A stretch of 64,000 nt of DNA from Edaphochlamys debaryana (Eukaryota; Chlorophyta; Chlorophyceae; Chlamydomonadales), in the NCBI GenBank assembly GCA_016858145.1, contig JAEHOE010000150.1:62001-126000 (forward strand). Direction: 5' to 3'. The position numbers and the translations under genes were made by a program. Shown one piece after another: positions 42,801-54,066 of the stretch. The notes beneath the pieces are model-generated. The model did no database searches. It saw only the letters and a list, made by a program, of their open reading frames with translations, and had not been told where the DNA came from. Positions within the stretch are counted from its first letter, which is position 1. Every line of letters begins with the position of its first letter.

Positions 42801-45800
42801 GGGGAAAGGGGGGAAGGGAGGGGGGAAGGGAGGGGGGAAGGGAGAGGGTCATGTGGTGGAGGTGCGGGGCCAGCCGGGGGGTGGGGGGGGTGGGGGGACG
42901 GGTTTGGAGAGGTTGACGGAAGGGAGGATGAAGGGAGGGGGCTCAGGTTGATGCGCGGTATCCATGATAGGATGAGCGCCTTCACGTGAAGCAGTTGGGG
43001 GCTGTGCGCTGCTGAAGCCACGCGATGTGCGGTGTACCCCCGCCTCTGCCCCCCTCGGCCCGCAGGCCAGTACCGTCGCCCGCGTGTGGAGTGTGGAGGA
43101 GTCGCTCTTTGCGGAGCGGAAGAAGGAGACGGAGAGCCACGACCTGTACGACACGGAGAAGGTGCGCCATACGCACACCGCCGTGTCGCTTGTGCAGGCC
43201 CCTTCAGCTCCCCAGCTACAGAGCTTCGAAACCCCCTGCCGCTCTGCCGGCACCCCCCTCCCCTGCACCCCCTCACCCCCTGCACCCCCCTCCCCTGCAC
43301 CCCCCCTCTCATTCTCCCCACACACCCCACCCCATAGGTCCGGTCCCAGCAGTTCGTCCTCGACTGGTCGCGGGTGGTCGCCAAGAGCCGCTTCAGGCGC
43401 CTGGTGGCGAGGGGGGACAGCGGGGTGAGGGGGGGGGGGGGCGGGACGGGGGAAGGGGGGGGGCGGTCTTGCGGCACGGGCCGGTCGTTGGGGCCAGGGT
43501 TGGGGCCAGGGTCGAGCTCCGGCCCAGCCGGCACGAACCGGCCCCTCACCTCTCTCCTACCGGTACCCCTCATCTCACGCGGCCCCACGCCACTCCGCTC
43601 CCCTGCAGGTCCGCCACAGCGGCCAGTCGCTGGACGAGGAGCTCGCAGAGGTGCGCTGCCGTACATGCCGTACGGGTGTACGGCGGATAACTGCAGCAGA
43701 GCCTGATCCTGACTCTAGCACGTCGCGCTCCCTCTCTGTTCACCCCTGTGAGCCCCTCCACCCCATCCCCCACCCATCCCCAGGTCCGTGAGGAGCTGGA
43801 GAAGGCCGGGGGCTTCATTCGCTCCGCCTTCGCCTACTACTCCAACATGAGCAGCGGAATATGTGGGTGGGGGGGAGGAAGAGGGAGTGGATCGGCATCT
43901 GCTCTATGGCTTGGGAGTGAACGGAGGAATGAGTCGACGTGAGGGACACGGCGCATCATTCCTTCTCTCGCTGTCAACACCGCCCCGTCGTTTCTCCCCC
44001 CACCCCACCGTTTCCCGGCCGCAACAGCAACCTGAAGGTCTGATCCCTCCTTGTCTACATACAGTAGCCACCCACCCTACCACCGAGCCCTCCCCCTCCC
44101 TCCCCCCCCAATGTTCCCCCCCTGCCCCCAGCCTCTACCGAGGTTATGACCATGGGTGTGGGGGCGTGGGCGGCCTTCTGCGCCGATGCAGGGGTCACCA
44201 GCGAGGGCACCCGGGGCACCACGGCCCTGGACCTGCAGGCAAGAGGGGGGGGGGGGAGGGGGGCAGGAGGGAGGGGAGGCGGAGGAGACTGGGCAGTCGG
44301 CACCCTCCCATTCATACCTGCCCTCCTCGATACCTCCCTGATTCCACGCAACCCTCCTCGGGCTCATCCCCTGCAGAATATCTTTGTGGCGGTCAACTTC
44401 GAGGAGGAGCAGGTGCGAGGCGGAACGACTTATGGGGTCTGAAGGGGGTTGCATAAGCACTTCGCAACGCAGCAGGGAAGCGGCTTTGGCTGGGCGGGGG
44501 GTTGGCGAAGAGGGGCGAGCTTGTGGCGGTGTGTTAGGGTGAAGCCACGGGAGGGCGTAAGGGTCTGGCACCCTCTCCCTCACCGCCCAACCCCCCTTCC
44601 TCCCTCGCTCCCTCTCTCCCTCTGTCCTTCCGCTCTCCAGTTCGTACGAAAATCACCCCCTTCCTCCCTACCCCCTCCTTCCCGCAGGGCACCGCCGAGG
44701 CCGAGGCCAACGACGACGACGCCATGGTGCGGTTCGAGTTCATCGAGGGCCTGGTGCGGGCGGCGTTCGGGCGGTACATCACCACACGGTGAGGGGGGGG
44801 GGGGCTTGAGGGGGTCGAGGTAGCGGGGATGAAGGTGGGGCCGCAGACACGGCTTGGGGCGTCTCTCCAGCGCTCCTTCCCATCACCACCACCACCCTCC
44901 TCCCCCCCTCCCCCACCCACCCCTCCCCCTCCCTCCCCACCCGCAGGCGTATGGACGACGCCAGCGATGCGGTGGCGGCGCTGCTGGCGGACGTGAGCTC
45001 CGCCCCGGGGCTGCCCCCGGAGGCGAGGGTGGACCCAAACGACTTCAGGTGGGAAGGGGAAGCTTGGGGGGGGGGGAGGTGTGGACAGGGCTAGCTCAAG
45101 GTCTAAGTGTCTACGTGGCGCCACGGGTGGAGCAAGGGAAGCGCAGAAGACGCACGTTCAACTGTCCCTGCCCCTCCCAAACTTCCCTACACCCCCCCCC
45201 CCCCACCCCAGGCGCGATCGCTTCTACACGCCCGACGTGGAGGCCGTCCTGAGGGAGTACGGCGAGCTGCTGGCGGCGGCGCAGCGGCTGTACAGGGCCA
45301 GGGACAGGTGCGCAGGGGGCTTGGGGGAGGGGGGTAACGGGGAGGGGGTCCTAGGGGGGTGGGAGGGCGATGACAGGAGGGGAGGAGGGAGGCGGGGCGC
45401 ACATTGGCATGTGGCATGTGGAGTGTGGGGTGCAGCGCGGGCGGTGGGGCCGGGTGGGCCCTCGTTCGCACCTCTAGCTGACGCGTCTGCCTCTGAAACC
45501 CTCCAAACCACCCTCCAAACCCAGATCATATTGACCGCAGGACCCCTGTTCTTCTGGCCCGAGCACTGGCCGAGGTTGTACTTGACACTACCTTTCCCCT
45601 CTCTCCTCCCTTATTATCTTCAACCAAACTCTCGACCGCAGGACCAAGTTCTTCTGGCCCGAGCACTGGCTGTCCTTCCTGGAGGCCAACCGCCTGCTGG
45701 GGCTGGCCACGGGGGTGGAGCGGCGCGAGGCCAAGCTGGTGTACGCGTGGAGCCAGGTGGGGCTGGGGGGGGGGGGCTCAGGGGAAGGGGGGGGCAGGTG

Positions 45801-47026
45801 TGCTGGTAAGGGGTAGGAAAGGGCAGGGCGAGAGAGGGTGTCGAGCGGACGCCGTGTCTACCTGGCCTCCTTTCTGGAGTTACGGTGCCGTACGGGTGCC
45901 GTACGGGTGTCGTACGGGTGCCGTACGGGTGCCGGGGGCCACGGGTGTGGGTGCGGTGCTCAGCTCAGGTCCCGAAGCCTTGCTGTCCAATGCCCTCTCC
46001 ATGACACCCGTCGTCCTCCTCCCGTCCCCCCTGCCCTCTGGCCCTGTCCCGCCCGCCCCCATCCCCCCCTGCCGTACAGTCCCTGGTTGTGGACGAGCTG
46101 CGGCGGCGGCAGCGGGCCGTGTCGCTCAAACCCTGGGACTTCGTCGAGGTGGGGGGGCGGCGGGGGGCTTGGGGCTGAGGAAGGGGGGGGGGGGGCAGAG
46201 TTTGCACTTGGCAGGCTGGAGCTTGGTGTTGGAGCGGAAGGGCGTGGATGGGTTGAGTGATCCCCACTCGCCATCCCCAAAACCAATCTGCTCACCACCC
46301 CCACCACCCCCAACCCCCACCCCACTCCGCAGGCGGTGGCGCGCCTGGCCGACCTCATGTCACCCCCTGGCCACAAGGTGGGTGGGGGGAAGGGGGGCCA
46401 GGCACCCGGGTCTGTCAATAACATCTTATACCCCCTGCCCAGCGAACTCCCCCCCACCCCCACCCACCCACCCTCAGGAGATCCGGGCCTACTTCGCGGC
46501 GCAGGGCCGCCCCCCGCCCGAGCCCGAGCGCCTCGTGTACGAGTACTACCTGGCCGTGGTGAGCGGCTGGCGGCTGGCGGTTGGCGGTTGGGGGCTTGGC
46601 GGTTGGGACGGTTGGGAGTTGAGCCCTTCCCAGCGCCCACCATGCTCCACCCCCGTCCCCCATCCATCTCTTGGCAGTTGGGGTTTGGGGTTTTGGAGGA
46701 GAAAGTGCATTGTCCTCACTCGCCCCCCGCCCTGTCCCCCCGTCCTCTCTCCACATCCCATCGCTCTCTCCCTCCATGCCCTTCCTCCCTCCCTGCCCCC
46801 CCCTCCCCCTCCCCCACCCCAGGGCGACGCCGGCACCGAGCTCAAGCGCCCCTCCGCCGAGCTCGTGTGCGCCCCCACCCGCCCCCTGGCCGTTAAGCTG
46901 CGCCTGCTGTGCGAGCACCTGGCGGCCTCCCTGGGGGAGGCCTGGGGGGGCAGGGGCGCCAAGGAGGTGGCGCAGAAGGTCGCCAAGATGGCCACATACC
47001 TCAGCGGCGGCATCGAGATGGGCTGA
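39879..47026 (+). CDS. Large protein of unknown function, disordered N-terminus and conserved helical C-terminal half (5' end unresolved)
   Basis: Exons: 39879-41940 (5' border uncertain), 42150-42244, 42447-42516, 42707-42784, 43066-43161, 43338-43424, 43609-43650, 43784-43862, 44132-44238, 44377-44412, 44688-44788, 44947-45048, 45212-45307, 45642-45756, 46080-46148, 46333-46377, 46478-46558, 46823-47026. All junctions agree in phase. The first in-frame ATG is at 40,345 (1,032 residues), but the coding-like frame is open from about 39,820 (AADRSQSGSAYVPSTGSLEG), so upstream exons are likely. The first exon is low-complexity, rich in Gly, Ala and Ser, with basic patches. The rest is helical: VARVWSVEESLFAERKKETE, FEFIEGLVRAAFGRYITT, EAKLVYAWSQSLVVDELRRR, KPWDFVEAVARLADL. 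The F-EALVR-A and W-DFVEA-ARLA patterns resemble uncharacterised proteins of ciliates, oomycetes and flagellated algae. A ciliary role is only a guess. Confidence 0.75.
40560..40625 (+). repeat. 24-bp in-frame repeats in exon 1
   Basis: GGTACAGGTTCCGGTACCGGC is repeated twice in tandem, encoding GTGSGTGG units in the disordered N-terminal region. Confidence 0.7.
45530..45575 (+). other. Duplicated partial exon start in an intron
   Basis: The segment GACCGCAGGACCCCTGTTC, followed by TTCTGGCCCGAGCACTGG, closely copies the real acceptor and first part of the exon at 45,642 (GACCGCAGGACCAAGTTC, TTCTGGCCCGAGCACTGG). It supplies a second plausible acceptor, but the copy changes the reading after the first codons and has no matching donor nearby. 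It is probably a decoy pseudo-exon. Confidence 0.65.
45881..45935. repeat. Short tandem repeat in an intron
   Basis: Four to five units of GCCGTACGGGT, with one GTCGTACGGGT variant. Confidence 0.75.
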
Positions 47027-47089
47027 GGCTCTACCTTTGTGTGAAGGGTGCGCGGGGATGGGGGACACGCTGCCGCTCGCCATCCGCAG

Positions 47090-47141
47090 TCAGCTGTTTC
47101 AGAGGGCCGCCTACCTCAGCGGCGGCATGGAGACTGGCTGA
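47090..47141 (+). other. Duplicated last-exon end, possible alternative terminal exon
   Basis: After CATCCGCAG, a plausible acceptor, the sequence encodes RAAYLSGGMETG and a stop. It mirrors the true C-terminus MATYLSGGIEMG at 46,988-47,026. It could be an alternative last exon or a local duplication of the gene end. Confidence 0.45.
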
Positions 47142-49928
47142 GACGTGGGAGGGGGTGCGTACGGCACACGTGCGATGCATGCGCATGAGGACACGGGGGC
47201 TCGGCGCGAATGGTGAGGGGTAGGGCGCTTCTCAGGTGGAGTAAGGCACCGATGGGGCGTTGGCGGACGTGCGGGCGGGTCCTTTCATAGTGGCTGGTAA
47301 CAAGCGGATGGCTTTCAAGTCAAGGGGGGGGGGGGGGGTTTGTACTGGTCAGAGGTAGGGTAGCGCATCGCTCCTCTTGAACGCTGGCAAGGAAAGAATG
47401 AGTGTCCACCTGGTGGTACGTGGAAGGGTGGAATAACGAGATTGGCTAAGAATGAATCATCATGGGGCCACACGTTGCCTTTGAGGGCGGGATAGAGAGT
47501 GATGAGTTAAGAAGAGCTGGTTGACTAGGTTTCGGCTTGGGGGTGCGAGGGTGCAAGTTGAGCTTGGTCGCTTCTCCGGATGCAATTAACGCATGGTTGG
47601 GTGGCCTCCTGCCATGGAGGCAGGATGGCGGGGGGCAGGGCCGTGGAAGCCGTGAAGGCTCTTGTCCTGGGTCCTGGGGGGAGCACGTCCACTTCAAGGT
47701 AGAGTAGATGCGGTGGGCTGAGGTTCCGGGTTTCTACACAAACTGCCGATAAACGTCAGGCTGTCAACACAACGAGGCCGTTAGAAGCTGTTCTCCTTAC
47801 CGAGCCTGTGCGTGCTCTAATGTGTGTGCGCTAAGAGTCTCTTTTGTGTCGCTTCATTCCGGCTTTCCTTGAGGCATGGAACTGCCAGGGAATTGCCGTT
47901 TGCCGATGCAGGTCATGAGCGGATTGAGCTAGAGCCTGCCGGGGCGTTCAAGGGTACTGGGTTCCGTTCTTGCAAGAGCTGGCTGGTTGTGGTGTACGTT
48001 CTGTCACGCGCTTCACCCCCCCCCCATGTGTGTGGGTCTGAGGGGCTGCGCGCGTCATTTGCGCCGAGCTCTGCGCTTCAGGCCTGGGGTTATCTCTCTA
48101 ATCTGCTGAAGGCCTGGTGGTGCGCTGCGCCCATTGTGGTTGGGATTCGGCAGTCCCCCCGGGGCCTCTTGAACTGACCCCCCTGCTTGTGGGGTGCGCC
48201 TTTGCACCCCGAGCCAGCGGGGGTGCCTCGTGTGCAAGAGTGGCCCCGCACAGCGGGGCCCAGCACGAGGCTAGGAATCACGTAATGGAACTGTTAGTTG
48301 TCGCTATGGTCGCTGTGCAACTTGTGGCGCAGCACCACACGTGCACGAGTCACCCTGACTTTCAGGAGGGCTAGGTTTGCTTACTGGGTATTAGGAAGAT
48401 GTGCTGCTCCCTGAGCGTTGACAAACACGGCTGGCTTTGATGAATGAGGGTTATGGTAGCTGTCGTGGTCCGTGGGCCTGAAGTCCACGGTGGTCCAGCC
48501 AAGTTGTACTAGTTGGACCTCTGTACGTGTTGGAGATCGTCTGCCTGCTGGAGTGGGTAAGCGCAGGGACTGGCCCCTGCCACGTGGGGGCCGGTAGGAA
48601 GGAAGGCTGCGGCCGCGCTCGAGCGGGACACAGGGCCGCCCGACATGGCACTGACTGGAGGAAGCGCAGTAGACGTAGAGGCAGGGCGTGTTTAGCAGGA
48701 TGCATGCAGGAGGCTGCAGCGGTGGATTGAGCGGCGGTCGGTCTGCCTGCCTGGAGCGGAGTGCTTATGAAGGCAGGGGCTGGTCCCTGCTACACGGGGC
48801 AGAAAGGAAGGGGGACGCTTGTCTTGCGGTGAACGGGCGACAACCTGGAGGGCCCAGGTAGGTGGTACACCCCCCAAGGGAGCGCAGCGCATGTAGATGC
48901 TTGGAGTGTGCAGGATGCTGCAGACCAGGATGCGTTGGGTGACAGAGGTAAATCTGGTGGTTGCAGATGATTGTTGCGGTCCCAAGGCTAGGGCTCTCGG
49001 GCTGTGATGGACGCCATGTATTGCTTGGTGGTTGTTGCGGCCAACAGCTGCCAGCGCGAGTTAGGCTGCATTCGGTACGTGGTGAGAGCTGCAGTCATCC
49101 GCAGTCAGAGGCCGGGCCGTACGGTTCTAGTAGCAACACGTAATGGCCCGCCCCTCTGATCCTCATCCTCGACTTTGAAGCCCCACGTCACACCGCATAG
49201 CTTTGATCAGAAAGCGTGTTGCGACCAAGCCTGCCCTTGCTTCCCTGCTTGGGCACTGAAAACCACCAGAGCACACAGCTATACCATCCCGCCGGAGAGG
49301 GAGTCCACCTCCTGCCTTCAGGCCCCTAGCCAGCATACTATCTGCGTCCGCGATATGTGTGCCCTCAACGTTTGCTCCGACTCTCAACTGCTGCCTGGAG
49401 CGAGCCCGGGCCCCCTGCCCCTTGCCCCCTTGCCCAATGCCTCGTGGGAACCAAAGTGAGGTTTGCGCTCCGTGCAAACTGAGCTAGATAGCCTGCCGCA
49501 TGAACGCAAACCTCTGTCTGAAGTCCTGCACAGGGGCAAACCCTTGGCACGCTTCGCCCTCACGCCGTCAACCATGGTGGCGGCAGCCACTGACCGGCCG
49601 TGCACCTGGCCACCACGGCTCCCAGCCCCCAGCTCCTCAGGCGCCAATGCCCGACTCGAGCAGCTCACCCCCCCCCACACACACACACACACGCCCCACG
49701 CCCTGCACCCGTCCCACCAACCCCCGAGCCCCTCTCTCCACCTTCCAGCCACCAGCCGCGAAGCCAGTCCCCGCGCCACTGGCGCTCTCCGGCACCAACG
49801 CCGCCACAGCGAGTGGCTCCATTGCGGCGCCCCACCGCCCGCTACACCAGCCCCCCGCCCTGCACCCCCTCCGCCCCACCACCACCTCCAAGCGCTCGCG
49901 CAGAGGGCGACAAATGGCGCCAGCCAGC
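47142..49928. other. Intergenic region, no gene recognised
   Basis: No frame shows family-like sequence, and no RNA gene or transposon structure was found. Notable bits are a G-run near 47,327-47,338 and a GC-rich inverted repeat near 48,172-48,262 (GGGTGCGCCTTTGCACCC region and GGCCCCGCACAGCGGGGCC). It lies between the convergent ends of the unknown gene and the Obg gene and so probably includes their 3' UTRs. Confidence 0.5.
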
Positions 49929-49930
49929 CC

Positions 49931-49935
49931 TTACA
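49931..49935 (-). terminator. Poly(A) signal of the Obg gene
   Basis: TTACA on the plus strand is TGTAA on the minus strand, 64 bp after the predicted stop. TGTAA is the standard polyadenylation signal of Chlamydomonas-type algae. Confidence 0.6.
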
Positions 49936-49998
49936 CACCCAGAAGTGCTCGACTGCGGTACCCCCGCCTTCACACCCGCCTGGCCGCCAGCGCCCCCC

Positions 49999-52900
49999 TC
50001 ACACGCCCTCGGGCCGGGGCCAGCGCGCGCTCCCTTGCCGGTTGACGCCCCGCTCCTTCATGTCCTTGACCCAGCTCGCGTACACGGCCGCGTCGCCCTT
50101 GGCCTCGGACCAGGCGAACTCCGCCTCCCCGATCACCACCGTCTCGCCCTCGCGCACGCCCTTGGCGCGGAGCGCGCCGTTGATGCCGGAGGCCTGCGGG
50201 GGTTGGTGGGGGTTGGGAGTGGTGGGGGGTTCGTGGCGTGGTTGGTGGGGGGAAGGAGGGGTAGGCGAGGGAGGGAGGGGGCGAGGGCTTGGGGAAGGAG
50301 TTTCCGGGGGCCGGTGAGGGGTGGGCAGGGGTGACGGGTGCTGACGGGGTTCAACTGGGGCCGAGGGCAGGACACGACAGGGGCATTCCAGCTGCAGGCG
50401 ACACGTGACTGGGTCCAAGTGGGGTGGCACTCGAGGGTGGCACTCCAGCCTGCAGACAACATTGCTTTCTCTCAAGCCCAGAGCCCAGGCGGCCCACAAC
50501 GTACCTCGAGCACGCGCTGGAAGCGCTTGGACGACTCGTAGTAATCCCAGTTAGTCATGCTGGCGAATCGCTCGATCGCTTCGCCCTCCACGTAGTACAC
50601 GCGGTTGGGCCCGCCGCCGGGCGCGGGCGACACGCCCGGCATCTCCTCAACCGAAATCGTGAACTCGTCGATCCGTACGTCACGGCGCGCGGGGATGGCG
50701 GTTAGGTTTTGGGCGTTGGTCTCCTTCTCGAGCGTCGCGGGGCCCAGCTCGTCCAGCACGCCCCGTACGGCACGGACGAGCTCCGTCACGCCGCGGCCGG
50801 TGGCGGCGCTGACGGCGAAGATGCGGTCCGCCGGTACGCCGTACTCGGTGGTGAGTTGCTCCTGTACACGTACGGGTCAGGGGGCAAGAGGAGGGCAGGG
50901 AGGGTTAAGGCGGCACGAGTGTCCTGCGCGCCATCACGCTACCGGCAGTGATGCCCTGAAACCTAGCGGCCTGCCATTGCCCCCCCACGGCCCTCCGTGC
51001 TACTCGCCCAACTGGCCCACCTGCTCCACCTGGACTCCTCATCTCATCCCCCCGCCCCCCCCTGTCGCCCCCCCTCCACACACACCCTGTCCCCACCTGC
51101 ACCATCTCCCAGAAGTCGCCCGAGTCGGGCACATCGATCTTGTTGTACGCCACGAGCTGCAGCAGTTGAGCGGTTGGTTGGTGGTTGGTAAGGTGGTTGC
51201 ATGCGGAGGCTCACGTGAGGCAGCTGCCTAGCTGCCCTGCCCCGCGCCACTGCAATGGCACGGCAGGTACCCGTCTTGTCACCCGTGGCTCCGCCAGCTG
51301 CCCGTCCCTGCACCACCTTTGCCGCAACCTCACAAACGGACCAGCTGCCAGGGTCCAAGTCCCCCCCCCCCGGGCCAATACCAGCGTACCCCCTGGCTCA
51401 TACCGTTGAACGTCAACCACCCTACCCCCCACCCCCCCCACCTGCCCCCCCTCCCCTACCTGCGGCTTGTCCTTGAGGTCGGGGTTGAACAGCTCCAGCT
51501 CCAGGTTGATGGCGCTGTAGTCGCCTGGGGAGGGGCGAGAGGGGGGCAGCGTAGCCGGAGAGGGGTCAGGGTGCGAAGCTTGGGGCTGGGACGTTGCGTG
51601 CCGGTGGAGAGGGCCATGCAAGCGAGTCCAGCCCTTCCTCCTGCTCTAGCTCCCAGCTCGCCATGCCACGGGGCTAGACCCCTCACCCACCCTACGCAAA
51701 TGCTCCTTCCTCCCTTCCCCTCTCACCCCACCCTCGCCCCCTTCCTCCCCCCAGGCCCCAACTCCCTTCTCTCAACCGCCCCTCTCCCTCCCCCCGGCCC
51801 CCCTTCCCCATCGCCCCTTACCAATGGGGTCGGGGCTGGTGCCGTCGATCACGTGCACCAGCACGCGGCAGCGCTGCACGTGGCGCAGGAACTCGTGGCC
51901 CAGGCCCAGGCCCTCGTGCGCGCCCTCCAGCAGCCCCGGCACGTCCGCGAACACGGTCGTGCGGTAGTCCATCTCGCACACGCCCAGGTTTGGCACGAGC
52001 GTTGTAAACGGGTAGTTCGCGATCTTGGGCTTCGCGGCCGTCACGACCGACAAGAGCGTGCTCTTGCCTGCGTTGGGCACTCCGATGATGCCCACGTCAG
52101 CAACCACCTTGAGCTCCAGGTCCACCCACAGCTCCTCGCCCTTCTCGCCGCGCTCCGCGATCGCCGGCGCGCGGTCGCGCGATGTCTTGAACGAGAAGTT
52201 GCCGCGACCACCGCGGCCGCCCACCGCGATCAGCGCGCGCTCGCCCGGCTGGAGCAGCTCCGCGAGGGGCGGGTCGCCCTCCTCGGCGCCCTTGCGCCGG
52301 ATGATGGTCCCCGGGGGCACGGCCACGAGCAGGTCCTCCCCGTCGGCGCCGTCGCAGTTGCTGCCCTCGCCACTCACGCCAAGCGGCGCGCGGAAGTGCA
52401 CCTGGCCGCGGAAGGATGAGAGCGAGTTGAGGGCGGGGTCGACCACGGCCCACACGTTGCCGCCGCGCCCGCCGCAGCCGCCCGCGGGCCCGCCGTGCTC
52501 CACGAACTTCTCGCGCCGGAACGCCACGCAGCCGTTGCCGCCATCACCGGCTTTGATGAAGATGCGCGCCGTGTCGAAGCACCGCATCTCGGCCGGCAGG
52601 CGCTTGCGGGCGGGCTCGAGCTCGCCATCCTCGTCCATTCCCTCGTCGAAGTCGAGGGCAGGGTCAAGGCCGCCCGGGCCCCCCTTGGCGGAGGCGGGCT
52701 TGGCAGGGCTGAAGATGTCGGCAGGGGCTGGCCCTGACGAGGTCTTCTTGGTCTTTGCGACGGCTAGCAGCCGCTTAGACCAGTCGGCGCCCGTCCCTGA
52801 GGTCGAGGCGGCGGGCTGGGGGCTGGCTGCCGTGGCGACGGGCCGGGCTGGGATGGGTCCCGCGCCGCTGGGAACGCCGCCGCTGGGGCGCCCTGGCCGC

Positions 52901-53001
52901 ACCAATTGCTGGCGTCCAGCCCTGACGCCATTGGGCAACGACTTTGGTAGCGTCTGCTGCATGGCCGTCGCCACTTGGCTGCCGGCAAAGCAACGCCACA
53001 C
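49999..53001 (-). CDS. OBGC: Plastid-type Obg/CgtA GTPase
   Basis: Exons: 53001-51822, 51524-51460, 51156-51097, 50861-50505, 50193-49999, all in phase, 618 residues. Residues 1-60 are basic and Ser/Ala/Pro-rich, like a plastid transit peptide; a second ATG at residue 14 would also leave one. A linker with an acidic stretch (about 115-130, [13 protein letters not shown]) precedes the Gly-rich Obg fold (about 139-298, [19 protein letters not shown]). The G domain has G1 GVPNAGKS (about 306), switch [14 protein letters not shown]3 [12 protein letters not shown] (about 352), G4 NKID (about 420) and G5 SAATGRG (about 453). The OCT C-terminal domain follows (about 490-605, [36 protein letters not shown]). 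Obg GTPases act in large-ribosomal-subunit maturation and, in plants, chloroplast development. No key motif is missing. Plastid rather than mitochondrial targeting is inferred from the N-terminus and the OCT domain. Confidence 0.93.
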
Positions 53002-54066
53002 GCCGAGGGTCCTCGCAGCAATTGACGCTCCTGGGCTCCACAGCAGCCGTGTCCTCCTAGTCTAGCTCTAAATAAGCTACGCTGCAGCTGAGGCCAGGTG
53101 GAACGGCCGTGCAAGCTTGCGAGGAGAAGGCGGCGAGGCGCCGAGACCCAATGCCTTCCTACGGCCGCTAGCAGGGTGCCCAGTTAGCGTGCAAAGTAAG
53201 TGCTGCCTAAATAACGAAGCCGTATGTCTTGCGAGGGGAAACGGTGCTGCTTTTCCGCGTCTGTGACGAGCAACTCCCAATTGTGCGACGCGGCCCCATG
53301 TCACCACGCCAGGTCGACACACATGTAACACCCACACATATAACAAGGTTAAAGGTCTCGGGGGTGGCTTTCGCTGTCGAGACAAAAAGGTAGTTTCAAC
53401 AACAAGGGCCTCCACCACGCGGACCCCCAGCCTGCGACGCTCGTCAAGATACTTCTCCATCCCGGCGTACAAGCTTGCTGTTGTCACACCGGCGCAGGCA
53501 CGTACCACGGCACGTGCTCTGTCCATCCTTCCTCCCCGGCCTCCAGAAAGTCCTCAGGCATTCCGGACGCCATGGCCGACCGATGGTACAGCGAGGAGCA
53601 CTGCGTCCGCCGCTCATGCAATGTTGCTGGGGCAGCTTGACGAGAAACATGTGCGTGGCATCGCAAGAAGTTGGCAGCCTTCTCAGCCCTTATCGCTGAG
53701 TGTGCCGGTGTGCGGGGAGCGTTGATGGTGAGGAGCCCTCTGCTCGTATTTCTGATTCCTGCGCTGCCCCCGGCCTGCCCCCCGCCTCACCCCGCCCGCC
53801 CCCAAACCCCGTATCGATGGCCGTGCGGCACAACGGATCGACCCATACTCTCACCGACCTGTATCACATACACACGTATGGCTTATGCCTGATGCGCGCC
53901 CCAATCAACGCGAACCGGACGCTATGCACACGGCCGTGCCGGTGCCTACCTCGGCGCACGCGCTCGCGCCCCGCGATTGAAGAAACAAAGATAATACTAT
54001 GATCTTAATAGCTCATCGCAACTGATCGCCGGGGCTATCAGCGAAGCGGGCCTTGGCGGGGACGTA
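53002..54066. other. Divergent intergenic region
   Basis: Lies between the start of the Obg gene (minus) and the Cys-rich protein gene (plus), so it should hold both promoters. No clear TATA element or other gene was recognised; open frames here lack family resemblance. Confidence 0.5.

Noticed and set aside
48172..48262. GC-rich inverted repeats considered as an RNA gene
   Set aside because: The stems are short and imperfect in a GC-rich background, with no promoter or terminator signal.
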